This document shows positions 10,905-21,799 of a DNA stretch of 28,198 nt, one piece after another; positions within the stretch are counted from its first letter, which is position 1; every line of letters begins with the position of its first letter. The stretch spans positions 1 through 28,198 of the forward strand of contig JAWQRN010000580.1 of assembly GCA_033557685.1 (NCBI GenBank). Reading direction: 5' to 3'. The position numbers and the translations under genes were made by a program. The notes under the pieces were generated by a model. It was not told where the DNA came from, did not search any database, and saw only the letters and a list, made by a program, of their open reading frames with translations. Source of the DNA: Sperchopsis tessellata. Taxonomy: Eukaryota > Arthropoda > Insecta > Coleoptera > Hydrophilidae.

Positions 10905-11249
10905 ATCCTGGCATGAACATAAACTTTATTAATTTTTAAACATTTAAATGGCAGCTCTAATTATTAAATGAATAAATTACACTTGCATAAACATTTAGAA
11001 CTCGACAATTAATCGGAATCTGATTTTGTTGACTAGATCAGGTGTTACACATATAAATCGTATCCTGTGTTGATTTGTTTTGACATAGTTCATGGTATGT
11101 CTCACGATATAATTACACCATTTTGCAATCATCATTCAAAACGCCTCTTGTCTATGGTTTCCGACCTAACCTTTTTATCTTTTTGTAAAACTACTCCAGA
11201 AGGTTCATGCATGTTTGCGATCATAAGGTATGCTTTGTGTTCACATGCT

Positions 11250-12211
11250 TCAGTCGGGTAGAAACACTTTGCGTTACGTTACGTTGAAGCGATTTGGTTT
11301 TATTTTGGGTTATTCTTCAAGGATTTTGCCCACTCTGCTTTAAGGGGCCAAGAGAAGCAAATATCTAAGGGTTGAAACAAATAGCTCGTGAGGGCTAGGA
11401 AAGTAAAAAGAAAAATTTTATTAGGCCAGATATATTACATCTACATGATATATGGTGCATGAGAATCCATAAATAATGTCACGGAATAAACTGTAAATAA
11501 TTTAAACCAATCAAAAGTTATTTCTGAATTGATCCAACATTATACCTGAGAATTTATCAATACAGCTTATTTTGGCAGTTCGTTCGACCATTCGCCTTTA
11601 AATATAATCAAAGGTGGAAGCCAATAAAAGTCCGCACATGAGCATCCCATAACTGTATAACTCTAAATGAATCGCTCTCCTATTGCCGTCACAATCTTAT
11701 TTGGTTTTACTACTTATAACATCCCAGTTTCAACACAGTTATATAACCGTGTTAGATCGTTCGAGCTTTTCCAAACTTTGTTGCAATTTATTATATAAAT
11801 CTATATCTATTTCCTCACTAGCCATTGATATGAAGTTAAATCTTCTGGAGTTCTCAGAGACAAGCCATATCTTGATTTACAATTAGTCCGCCACCATTTG
11901 CTTGCAGTTTCAGATTTTTCATGCATCTCGATTATATATTTGTATAGATTCAGTTCGATACCTACTGCCAAAGCAAAAGGCCTACCTAACTTAACTTTAG
12001 TTATGTCACATCCATCATTATCATCAAATTTGTTTATGTAATCTTTCAAAGTTGGCCACGGTAAGTCACATATTTTGTATGCCTTATGTATAGACAAATA
12101 TTCACTTTTACCAATTTTACAGCTTACTTTAAACTGATTATGCGTGTATTTTTGATATTTTGATGTGTTGTGTTCTTCAGCGTCGCTACTTGCCTTCTTC
12201 TTTGAAGCCAT
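11250..12211 (-). pseudogene. pogo/Tigger-type DDE transposase pseudogene, copy 2
   Basis: The ATG at 12211 opens a 134-codon frame (to 11807). It has a Lys-rich start, a psq-type helix-turn-helix (IHKAYKICDLPWPTLKDYI, about residues 40-62), GRPFALAVGIELNLYKYII and KSRYGLSLRTPEDLTSY. Further frames continue leftward: LYNKLQQSLEKL, CVETG (family NxDETG, catalytic Asp to Val, near 11730), WLPPLIIFKGEW, then beyond 11566 WINSEITFDWFKLF and TLFMDSHAPYI (second catalytic Asp, about 11445-11480). Next come LFTF..LTSYLFQP and GPLKAEWAKSLKNNP (about 11313-11353). This covers HTH, CENP-B-like and most of the DDE_1 domain, with several stops and frameshifts. Between EMHEKSE and ASKWW it lacks roughly 25-30 residues usually present in this family. 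An open frame at about 11125-11265 may be the C-terminus. I found no terminal inverted repeats. Confidence 0.8.
11566..12049. repeat. 484-bp direct repeat, right copy
   Basis: Partner of 8248-8731. Here the transposase sequence continues uninterrupted past both edges, so this locus, not the left one, resembles the source. Confidence 0.97.
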
Positions 12212-14292
12212 AACTGCAAATATACCTCAATTTGAATGGGGTAGGTAATTTCGTGATAGCACGGCAATGTGGTGATACCTAGAATCAAAAAATGTTATAT
12301 AAAATTAATTTTCTCATATATTGAATAACAAAATACGCCTACGTATCAAACTAAAATAAACAAACAATATTTTATATTACAAGAAAATTTGAACCTTTAA
12401 AATCACACAATAACGTAAGAAATTTCTTCTCGAAGCTAAGCTATCATTTTAAATCCAATCCCACAATCCGTCATATGAAAATATTGGATGCTCCCAACGC
12501 TACACTTGAACGATATGTTGGGTATTTATACAAAAGAAGTATACTTAAACGTATATTTTAAGCAACATCATGTGCATATAACTAATTCTAGCTCATATCC
12601 AACTAATTCCACAGTGACAGGTGATTTTTTATTCCACAGTCAATGTAGCTATATTTCAATTTTGAACTTGCTATTATTTAAAACAACACTATTGCTGCCA
12701 TCTCTAAGTAATATTTTTAAATATTTTAGTTCACAGTTATGTCTGTAGGACGTATCAAAGAGGGTATCACGAACTTGCCTCACCACGAAATTGCATTCGC
12801 TTACCTTAGTTATTTTATATTTTGCGAACAAATTTTCTCGATGTATGAAACATTTACGTAATAGCAAAGGCAGAATTGAAAAAAACTACACTCTCTCTCT
12901 ATTAAGTTCAACATTGCATGCAGCATTGAAATGCGTAACCTAAGGATACTTGACGTGAACCACGCTAAATTACCATTTGCAAATAGAAAAAGTAATGCAA
13001 GCATCATCATTTTGCTAACGAGACCAATTCGAAAATGAAAAGAAACTACGTTAGATAGGGGTCAAATTTACCGAAAGCTGTGCAGCAGACTCACCAAAGA
13101 ATAAAGTTAAACTTATTCAAATGTATGCAAAGTAATGCTTTCACAATTTCTCTCCATTGTTAACAATCTCGATTTTATTGTGTGTAATCATAGAGATTCT
13201 TAAAACGACGTTTACTTTTTACTTTATGTTAAAATTAAAATTTGTCAACCCTTCCGTGGAGCATGACAGAATTTAAAGGAAAATACTGGATTAACATTTT
13301 AATTAAAACTGCTATTATACGAGCTAAGAAAGAAAATAAAATGATAGAGGGATTAAATGCATCACTGCGTAATTTCAAGAGTATAAAGTATAGCGAAACA
13401 TGATAATAGTATCATAATCTTACTAATTAAAGCAAATTCGTCTAAACTTTTTGACACAAGATCACGTATCTACAAATACAGAAAGTATAAAATTAGCTGT
13501 ATTGTTTATAATATGGCTTTTCATGCGGCTTAGCGATTCAAGGACGTAATGGAATAAACAATGCACTGAATAAATTTTATCGAGTGATTACAATAGTTGC
13601 GTGTTAATGCTGCACAAATTTAAATAATTCTACCGAAAAGCCAGATACTTTATAGATAACCGCTAATAGGTATTATTAATGCGACATAAGAACCGAGTAC
13701 TTTCTCTGTAACGTTTTAGAAAACTGTTATAAAAATAAGAAATATTATAAAAGTTACTAATTAGACTGCATGTGTGGTGATATTGTTTTTTAAGTTTATT
13801 ATATATTTAAAGTAAGTTTTATTACATCTCCTAGGAGCACTAAGTGTTTTGAGTAAATATATAAATCAAATTGGACAAAAATTAACTTTTCAAGAAATGA
13901 TCACGATGTACGCAGTGGATAACTTGGCAATGAGTCATAAGTTCTTTAAACGTATGGAGCAATCTTTGTCTGCGTATAGTTCTAGCTCAACAACGACAGG
14001 GAAGCGTATTTTCAAATCATCTTCAATTTGTGATTTCTAATTGTAGACTTCAAACTAATTCTAATGCCACCAAAATTTACTTACATATCTATTTGCTCTT
14101 TTCATTTAATGGCTGAGTGAGGTGGAACACTTTCTTATCGGAATCAAATTGTTTTTCAAAATAACATCACTCGCCCTGAAAATGTCCTTTGCAATAGTGA
14201 ACGCAGCTTTGGGACTTTTCAGAGCCTCTACACGGTTTCAAATCGGAAGCAACATTTATCTTGACGCAGTGTTTGCACAGACAAAAATGTAG
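12212..14292. other. Non-coding spacer
   Basis: Frames at 12488-12748, 12649-12867, 12810-13010 and 13849-14040 show no family motif and overlap on both strands. The left end may include the 5' region of the pogo-type element. Nothing else is recognisable. Confidence 0.45.
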
Positions 14293-14870
14293 CTATTGGT
14301 ATCCATAAGGATCGCCCTTAGGCCGATAGCTTCTTCTCCCCTTAACTAGGGACTTTCCATTTTGCTGTCGAAAATAATTTCTATCTCCTTTCAGGAGTAC
14401 AATTCTTTCTGTATAAAGGATCCCTTTGTCTTTGCAGAAACGATGAACAGTTTTATTATTCCTGACAAGCTCGTTGTTCGTTCTTGTGCTATTGTTTCCT
14501 TGTTCAAGATTATTCCTCTCGAGCTGGTTAGGTCTATTTTTTCGGATAATTGAGAACTGATTTCTCCTAATTGTTCCTTTACTAAGCCCTTGTTTCCGGA
14601 AACCGTTGAATTTTGTTTTTGGTAGTTCAATCAAACGTTTGGTATACCTATGAATAGTAACTTGAATCCTATATTGGCATAAATTGTGATGAATAACCTT
14701 TTTCACCAGGTTATTAAAAAGTTGCCTTTTATCTTCATTAAAATGTGCCACATTCTTGGCAATCACCGTTCTATAAATTTCAGGAAGTATATTCATTCCT
14801 TGTGTGTTATTTATAGTAAACTTGTGAATATGGCCATTGGTAGAGTTTCGAGCAAAGTCAACCTTTCAGT
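14293..14870 (-). pseudogene. gag-like frame, possible LTR-retroelement remnant
   Basis: This minus-strand frame is the longest in the window (open from about 14865, first ATG at 14796, stop at 14293). It is basic and Asn/Arg-rich, especially the second half (QLERNNLEQGNNSTRTNN). It contains NKTVHRFCKDKGILYTERI, which could be a decayed CCHC zinc knuckle with only one Cys kept. This layout (neutral helical first half, basic Asn-rich tail with a knuckle) recalls retrotransposon Gag, a nucleic-acid-binding coat protein. No protease or polymerase motif follows on the minus strand. The evidence is composition and one weak motif. It may equally be an unrelated open frame. Confidence 0.3.
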
Positions 14871-15097
14871 AAACTTTTTAAATCTTTCCCTTATTGGTGC
14901 AATTCCTTGGCTTGACTATTCTAACGGTTATTTCAAAAAATTATAATAATTTTCCTTGTAAACATTTTACTAATTAATACCTTTGTGTCACTTCATACAT
15001 ATTCATGGCCCTTCATATTGGATTTGGTTCGTGGTTGTGGTCGTGGTTTGGAGTGTCTTATGTATTGTTTTTGGGAGCACTTTTATTTTCTTCATTC

Positions 15098-15244
15098 TTT
15101 TCTTTCCAGCTTTAGTTTCCTACATGATAATATTATAGTCCTGTGTTTATGTATGGTGTGTGTGTAAAGTTCTTTTCTGTCCAACTTTAGTTTTCTACAT
15201 GATAATATAAGAGTATTTATTTTAAGGAGTGTGTGTAAATGTTA
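15098..15244 (+). repeat. 75-bp tandem duplication, two diverged units
   Basis: ttttctttccagctttagtt...ctacatgataatat starts at 15098 and ttttctgtccaactttagtt...ctacatgataatat at 15173. Both units end in gtgtgtgtaaa. The first half is well conserved and the second has drifted. Confidence 0.7.
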
Positions 15245-15860
15245 CTATTTTGCCGCTGGATCGCTTGTTATTATGTTCTAATTTTTATGTTGATGTACGT
15301 TTTACCTATTTTCTCCTTTGTCAGTGTTATGATGGTGCATATATGTTTGAGGTTTTTTGATGTTGATATCATGATTTGTTCCTGGCAAATACCTAAATTG
15401 AAATATTCAGTCATTGTCGGATTGAATTTTTTATATGGTTCCCACATTGGAGTTTTTGCTGTGTTTCGTTTTTTTTTTTGGTTATTTCCATGATTTAATG
15501 CGCGTTTACTGAGCAGGTTATGTTTTTGTCAATCATGACGTGCTATGCGTCCACTTTTTTTGCTACTTTTACTTGTAATGGTTTCCAAATGATTTTGGAT
15601 GTGGACTGTATATTGTCCATCCATATACATATATTAAAATGAATATTGTCAGGTCATATATAATATGATATAAGAATAGTCGTGGGACACTGATATAATA
15701 ATAAGTAGTATCAGTTTTTCGTATGAATGAGGTATCGAATGCCAGCTATTTTTGTACCACCAGTACTCATCAATACGGTTAGGTAATTGCAACCTACCAA
15801 AAACACACAGCAATACTGACCATTATAAACTGTAAATAGCTTGCTAAGAAATGTAACTAT
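15245..15860. other. T-rich non-coding spacer
   Basis: The plus-strand frame at 15239-15493 is hydrophobic because the sequence is T-rich. I see no membrane-protein family signature and do not call it. Confidence 0.45.
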
Positions 15861-15865
15861 AGCAA

Positions 15866-16830
15866 GCGCCATCTCAATGTGGCGTGAATAAATCTTGTGT
15901 CAGTGATATCTGACATAACAAGAAAACTTCGCCTATAGAAGGGGATGTTAAGCAAAAATGAAAAATAAAATTGAATGAATTTATTAACCCAATACGATAT
16001 AAAAATCGTAGGCAAAATAAATATATTTCTTAAACATCCAATCGTACTCCATGCAAGCTTTGTTCTTCACACGATCTCTAAATAAATATCGCCATTCATA
16101 GTTATGAACTGGCAAAAAAGATATATTATGTTACGGCTTCGATTGGTTTGCTCTCGATGTACACATTGGCTGTCAAATCTAGCTCACTAGGCATAACATC
16201 AGTTTTGCTCAGAGTTATCCTAAAACCTACATATTAACTTTCAGAATCCAGATCAGTCAGCAAGCAACATCATCAGACAATCTCAAGTGAATAAGATATT
16301 GTCCAGTTACTTCATGCCCTTTTGTTTCAGATCGACTTCCCGAAACATATACTTTACAGCTGCATTAAAATTCGGCGATATGGTTAATCCTTTTCGAATC
16401 TTATACGAATCTCTTTCTTGGTGTAATTTTAAGTTGTTTTTATCATATATGTTTCGAATTAGCTGTATGTAGGCAGATTGGACCAAATCTTTAATAACTA
16501 CAGATGTATTGATTTGGTGAAATGCTTTCTCGTTGTCTATGAAACCACAACATAGTGGCAGATTATACTTGTTACATCTAAATGTAAATTCAAGCACCAC
16601 AATGAAGTTAATAGTGCTATATCCCTTATAAAAGCCTACCGGTTATCTGGGTTTGTAAAAGTTGAATTGGTATGTAATGCCATTTCTAATTATTTCGGTA
16701 AGGATCTTATTATCAACAGATGTGTGACCGATTAGACAGTAAATGTTGTGGTGTCATTTACTTCCATGTTTGTTTATTGAAATAATTGTTGCATTGTTTC
16801 AAGTTGCTAGTATCTCTATCTAAGACAATT
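15866..16830 (-). pseudogene. RTE-type LINE reverse transcriptase, internally deleted
   Basis: Read right to left: NCLR.R...LAT*NNATIISINKHGSK (family W.NAviilihKKG), HHNIYCLIGH (NYRPIsLLS), NKILTEIIRNGITYQF, KPR.PVGFYKGYSTIN (QpReQAGFRkGfSTiD). Then the frame at 16307-16600 with CNKYNLPLCCGFIDNEKAF (motif A), AYIQLIRNIYDKNNLKLHQE, RKGLTISPNFNAAVKYMFREVD (motif B region). Then NILFT*DCLMMLLAD (motif C, F.DD lost), FRITLSKTDVMPSE, NVYIESKPIEAV, TKLAWSTIGCLRNIF and VMSDITDTRFIHATLRW near 15870-15930. The order and motifs are those of the RTE clade. A segment between the CLRNIF and SDIT blocks is missing. A possible upstream linker (KFSQKTRTLQKQQSKLK) is read at 17220-17290. Confidence 0.8.
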
Positions 16831-17056
16831 ATGGCAAGCATTTTCATACTGAACAGTGGTCCTATAAAATTTTCATATTCTCTTATAAAGCAAGTAAGAA
16901 AATTTTTATAGAGTATGAAACAAACACAAAAAGGCAATAAAAATCTAATAAACGTATAACCGGGGTGAAAGTCTGATCTCCCTTATAATAAACCAGAAGT
17001 ACATTCGTCAACTTTATACAACGTTCAAGGAAAATTCGTCATAAAAAAACCTGAAG
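16826..17056. repeat. 231-bp dispersed direct repeat, copy A
   Basis: About 96% identical to 18013-18242, with roughly eight substitutions and a one-base indel. Its left edge meets the RTE reverse transcriptase remnant. It contains an imperfect hairpin with arms at about 16871-16889 and 16904-16920. No coding motif is recognised. Confidence 0.95.
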
Positions 17057-18012
17057 GATAATATTTTCTCTTTCCCAATTAGAAATCTCTACTTAACCGA
17101 TTTGTAGCCTAAATGCCACTATTTCGCCCATAATGTATTTGCATAGTTGTCTTTTCCAACATCATTCGCATCTTCATTGTCTTTCAAGTTTCAGTACATT
17201 CTAGATTCTACCTTATTACCTTAGCTTTAGTTTACTTTGCTGCTTTTGTAGGGTCCTAGTTTTCTGTGAAAATTTGGACTCGTTTTTACTGTGTCTGTTA
17301 CTATATGAACACATTATCGTCTTAAGCTCTAGTAGAAATAAATCATTATTAGGTTTCGGATTAATCAAGTTAAAATTTCTGTCACAGTTGTTAGATAGCT
17401 TCAAAATTTATTATTTGAATATATTCTACATCTAAACAAACAGTGAAAGCTACTAGTGCCATGAATAATCAGAACAGTGCAGTCTTCTATGATGTACTAA
17501 ATATCAGGACCTTTCCTGATACAATTTCGCGATATTTTCTTAGCAAATAAGATATTTTCTATATGCAGGTCTGCCTCTGTTGTCTCGCTAATTTCTTCTT
17601 CCAAAGCTCAATGTGCCTAGAGCCTGATCTCCTGATTTGAACTATCATAAAAATATGTTACATATTGACAGAAAGTTATTTCTTTCGTTTGTTAGAGCTT
17701 CTTTAGTATAGCATATTTCTACTTTTTAGTTTAATAAGTTAATTTCCTTCTTTTCTGATTTGCATTAGACCTATAATATCCCATCAGGTATATTAGCTTA
17801 TCTTCAATGTGTATTGTGCAACATTTATAGGTGCTCCCGTTGAATATTATATATCAATGGAATACTGGTTTCTTATCAGTTGAACTAGGCTTTTGTAGCT
17901 TCACAAATCAGAAAATTGTCCCTTCTAAACAGTGTACTGCGTAATATAGCAAACTTTTAAAAATTATATTTTTATATAAAAATTTCTTTCTAGATGTAAA
18001 ATATCGGTAAGC
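17057..18012. other. Spacer between repeat copies
   Basis: Non-coding, except that the minus frame at 17216-17404 ends in a Lys/Gln-rich stretch resembling the RTE linker between endonuclease and RT. It may therefore be an eroded upstream part of the RTE remnant. Confidence 0.35.
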
Positions 18013-18242
18013 CAATTATGGAAAGCATTTTCATACTGAACAGTGATCCTATAAAATTTTCATATTCTCTCATAAAGCAAGTAGGAAAATTTTTATGGAG
18101 TATGAAACAAACACAAAAAGGCAATAAAAATCTAATAAACGTATAACCAGCGTGAAAGTCAGATCTCCCTTATAATAAACCAGAAGTACATTCGTCAACT
18201 TTATACAACGTTCAAGGAAAATTCGTCATAAAAAACCTGAAG
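18013..18242. repeat. 231-bp dispersed direct repeat, copy B
   Basis: Partner of 16826-17056, same orientation. Its flanks are unrelated to those of copy A on either side, so the unit moved or was copied as a discrete block. Confidence 0.95.
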
Positions 18243-18796
18243 AGATTTCCGGCGTTTTACATGTCAATAAAAAGCCTATTAATCACTCCATAAATAAACT
18301 GAAAGAATTGAATATTCAAGTCCAAATATATTTTCACGCGACAAATGGCGTACTGCTATAAAGTTCATAACTAATATATTATAACTATTAAAAATATATT
18401 TTTATCATTTATCCACCTTTCCAAAAGGCAATGCCCCGAAATATACTACCAAATTGGTGTACATTCTCTGTTAAATTCTTATTAGCGTCAGGTTTACCGT
18501 TGGCTCAATTTTAAAGTTACCTTATGCTCGTTATACATCGGACCACTCTTATATGAAGATGACAACCAATCATGGGAATACGCACCACGAAACGTATATC
18601 GTTGTATTGTAACTAACTAGTAAACTATCTCACATTAAAGAAGAACTAGTTATTAAGAAAATGTATCATACTATCTTCTTCGGTTCTTATTTTTATAACT
18701 TATCGGGGTCTTTTAAAATTACAGTTACCATCTTCTCGTTCTGAGCCTCTAAATCTGAAATGTTTATAAACTAGTTGGAACTCATTTCTAGTGCAG

Positions 18797-18915
18797 ATAA
18801 AAGGGTTCTTGGAAGCTTACGACGAAGAGGTGCGCAGCGTGAACCGAATATGTTCCAGATGGTTCAGCAGAGGTGCAAGGTTTCTCTGGCATCGAATTGT
18901 TTCAGTTCGTGTCTA
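18797..18915 (+). other. GC-rich island with open frames, possible exon
   Basis: Bases 18801-18910 hold 54 G+C in 110 (49%) inside clearly AT-richer DNA. A pyrimidine-containing acceptor-like string (ctcatttctagtgcag) ends at 18796. One frame after it reads IKGFLEAYDEEVRSVNRICS and on to FLWHRIVSVRV before a stop. A second frame (GSLRRRGAQREPNMFQMV...) is also open. I do not recognise either. It may be a host exon, an element fragment or chance. Confidence 0.25.
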
Positions 18916-21090
18916 AGACTTCTTAGAATTCTAGTATTAGTGTCATTATAAATAATGCAAACATGCATTTCTGATAATGTCTCTCTGCTATTAAAGTAAT
19001 ATATAGGTTATTTAATTAGCGTATGAGATATAGTAACTACCGAGTTCTACATGTTTTAATGAGAAGTTAACTTTAGTTACACGAGAGACTACGAAAGAGT
19101 TGAATTAAAATTCATTAAGGCAACTATGGTGTCTTATACAGTTATTGTTGTAATTTATCTAATTTTTTTTTGTTACAACTATGAGCTTTTAATGCTGGTA
19201 ATTGAGCGTCCGATATATCTCATTTTGTATAATTTTAAAAATTATTTTATATGTCTTGAGTTGTCATTTACATCAAGTAAATTGATACTATTCGTTTAGT
19301 TTAAGTACAGTTTACACATGATAACTAGATTTGCTAAGTTTATGGAAAGTTTTGTACTAGTATCAAGATGTTTAGATTGGCGGTGGTTCTACCCATTACG
19401 CAAAATATAATAATATTTTAATTAAAATTTATTTGTGTTCCAATCCTTGACTAGTATCATCATATTTACGAATGCAACTGGTATTGCCGAGTCATATCGG
19501 ATCGAAATATTCCTAAACAATTAGAGATTGAGAGGGCTTTTACTGTCACCCCATTATACATGTTCATTCTAGTAAATAGGTGAAATAGTTTTATATGCAT
19601 ATGAAAGTAAATTATAAGAAATGTTTTATTATAAATCAGAAAGTAGAAGTACAATTTCTTATTTAAAATAAAAATAGTACAAAATTTTGCTCAAATTTTG
19701 TTCTTAAATAATATTTCCTTAGAAAACTAACCTGTATGAGACTTAAATTCACGGAATATTGGACAAATACATTGATGCACATAACGGACAGTTATATTTA
19801 GGTATTATTGCGGACATTTTCAAATAAAAAAAGAAACTCTACTGTGGGTCTTTAATACGTAACTATTACAATTGTTGAAAGTAGTATGATAGTAACTGCT
19901 TTATTTGAACCACATGTGTAATAACGTAAATGTTTTTCTCCTATACACAAACCTTCTCAGGAGCTCAGGTTGAGATTGAAACGTGGAGAAGGGTGACTTG
20001 TATCTGTTGTTTTCATTTAATAAAATAAATTGCTCTAGGAAGTCTTGTTTTTGTTAGTCGTCGCTTTAGATGTGGTTCAAAAAAGGATCATCTAAAATCA
20101 ATAATAAGTTTTCGTCGCTTCAGAGTACCTTCGGTATGAGCTTCATAAAAAAAATAATTTAGCAAAGCTATGCTTTTTATAGCATTCTAACTGGTACAAG
20201 GTTATATTCTCGATCGTCGAACCGATTAGTTAGCATGATCCAATACATCAACTTCATATTTAGTGGAGTTATACTATTGTATAATATTCAGTTCCTTTTT
20301 ACTCTTCTATTGTCTCATTGTGGGACATTGGGTAAGCTAATAGATCGTATTTATTTGGAAGTAGATCCTAAATTTATGCTTTTGTGCGTTAATTTAGCAT
20401 CTACTTAAAACAAATTTAATCGAGCTGTGCTCGGTTTTTCTAATTAGAATAATATATAGAGGTATTCCTGGTTTATTATTTTGTACTGTTTCGACATAAG
20501 TATATTAAGACAATTCCACTAAACTTCATTAACTAATACAATAGATGTGCACCAATTGTTTCCAGTGACGTTGGTGTTTTAACTGAATGAATTAGCGATA
20601 ATACTGCGACAGTATCAACAGTTTGTTTATGTGGATTTGGTTGTGGCTGATTAACATTACCTCTATAGATAAAAGCAATGGACATATAGTAGTTTGTATA
20701 ACACACGCCGAAAACTATTTAATATTATATATGTGTGTTTTCGTTAACCAATCTTCTAACAAATATCTAAATCTGTTACAGTTAAATAACAGATGATAGA
20801 AGCAAATTGTTTATTAAAAATGACTGAAATACAATTGGTAAAGATTAACAGACTACTGCCTTTTATTTTAAAACGTGCAAATATCGCTATTTGACGTTTC
20901 CAAGGATTCCATTTGTATGTGACGAAAACCGAAAAATGTACAAGGTTTTATTTCATAGACTTACCTTAGAATTAATCCTAAAGGAGATATGTACTTTTAT
21001 GCGTAGAATTAATGGAATCCCTATATATGTAATTTGAATTTGCTTAAATAAATATTCTCATTTCTTATAAGAATATTTTTAATAATAGAA
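18916..21090. other. AT-rich non-coding DNA
   Basis: No recognisable element. The minus-strand frame 19466-19654 is low complexity. A short stem-loop, cgag-ctgtg-ctcg, lies near 20422. Confidence 0.5.
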
Positions 21091-21180
21091 GGGGATGTGA
21101 GTTCGAAACCCAGAGTTGGTTATCTGCCGGAAGGGATATAAAGCAGTGTGTTCCAACACAAATTGAAATACTGGATGTAA
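21091..21180 (+). mobile_element. SINE-like fragment with box B only
   Basis: gagttcgaaaccc at about 21099-21111 fits the RNA polymerase III box B. The upstream 60 bases are AT-rich with no box A, so if this is a SINE it is 5'-truncated. Confidence 0.3.
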
Positions 21181-21299
21181 TGTAATTAATAGGTGTGGTA
21201 TTTTGGCAACAGTTATTGGCCACAGTAGCGGCATAATTCAAGGTTAAAACCCGATGAAATTTGAATCGAAAACGTTAAATACCTGTAACGAAGATACAT

Positions 21300-21799
21300 C
21301 ATATTCAGACTCGAGCAGCGGTAGCGTACACCTCCTCTACCAAGTTCACTGAACTGAGCAGTCAGTACAACGTGTCTGCCAATGGTAGGAGGAGATATGT
21401 ATGCTCATAAGAGCGAAGTATTTGAGTTCGGTTTCGGCACCTACGTTAACTGGGAACAAGTCATATTATGATCGAGTTTCGCTTGTTTTAAGTGGTAAGG
21501 ACACCGAAAGCAAGTGGAATTCGACCTTAATCTGACGCGTTCCCTGTTGACGTCATCAGCACATCGATAAGACGTTCGCGGGGTGAGAGGCGAGTATGCG
21601 CAAGATCATACCATCTCTACTTATACTTACAGCCACGATGGAGCCTTCTACGATACCCTACCAGCCGATTACGCAATTTTCATTGCGATCTCGCTCAGCA
21701 GCTTTTTCCAGCACTTTGAACAGTCTACGCTGCTTTCGAGCAGTATTTACTGTTTTCTTCTTACGTATATGATTCATAACTAAAACTATTAATTTTGCA
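21300..21799 (+). promoter_or_regulatory. GC-rich leader-like region with CRE palindrome
   Basis: This stretch has a much higher GC content than the rest of the window. The cAMP-response-element palindrome TGACGTCA lies at 21548-21555. It sits immediately upstream of a gag-like coding remnant, where jockey-type LINEs keep their internal promoter and 5' UTR. That reading is an inference from position. The frames here (21583-21783 plus, 21658-21999 minus) show no known motif. Confidence 0.3.

Noticed and set aside
11683..11886. 67-codon plus-strand frame, duplicated at 8365-8568
   Set aside because: It looks conserved only because it is the antisense of the duplicated transposase block; the coding signal is on the minus strand.
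8248..12049. The 484-bp direct repeats as LTRs of a 3.8-kb retrotransposon
   Set aside because: The repeats are internal transposase coding sequence. There is no TG...CA end, primer binding site or pol gene between them, and the right copy continues as transposase on both sides.
13849..14040. Frame with TMYAVDNLAMSH, faintly like a hAT transposase segment
   Set aside because: One short weak resemblance, with no zinc finger, catalytic or dimerisation motif nearby on either side.
14985..15493. Two hydrophobic plus-strand frames as membrane proteins
   Set aside because: Hydrophobicity follows from T-rich sequence, and the region contains a 75-bp tandem repeat.
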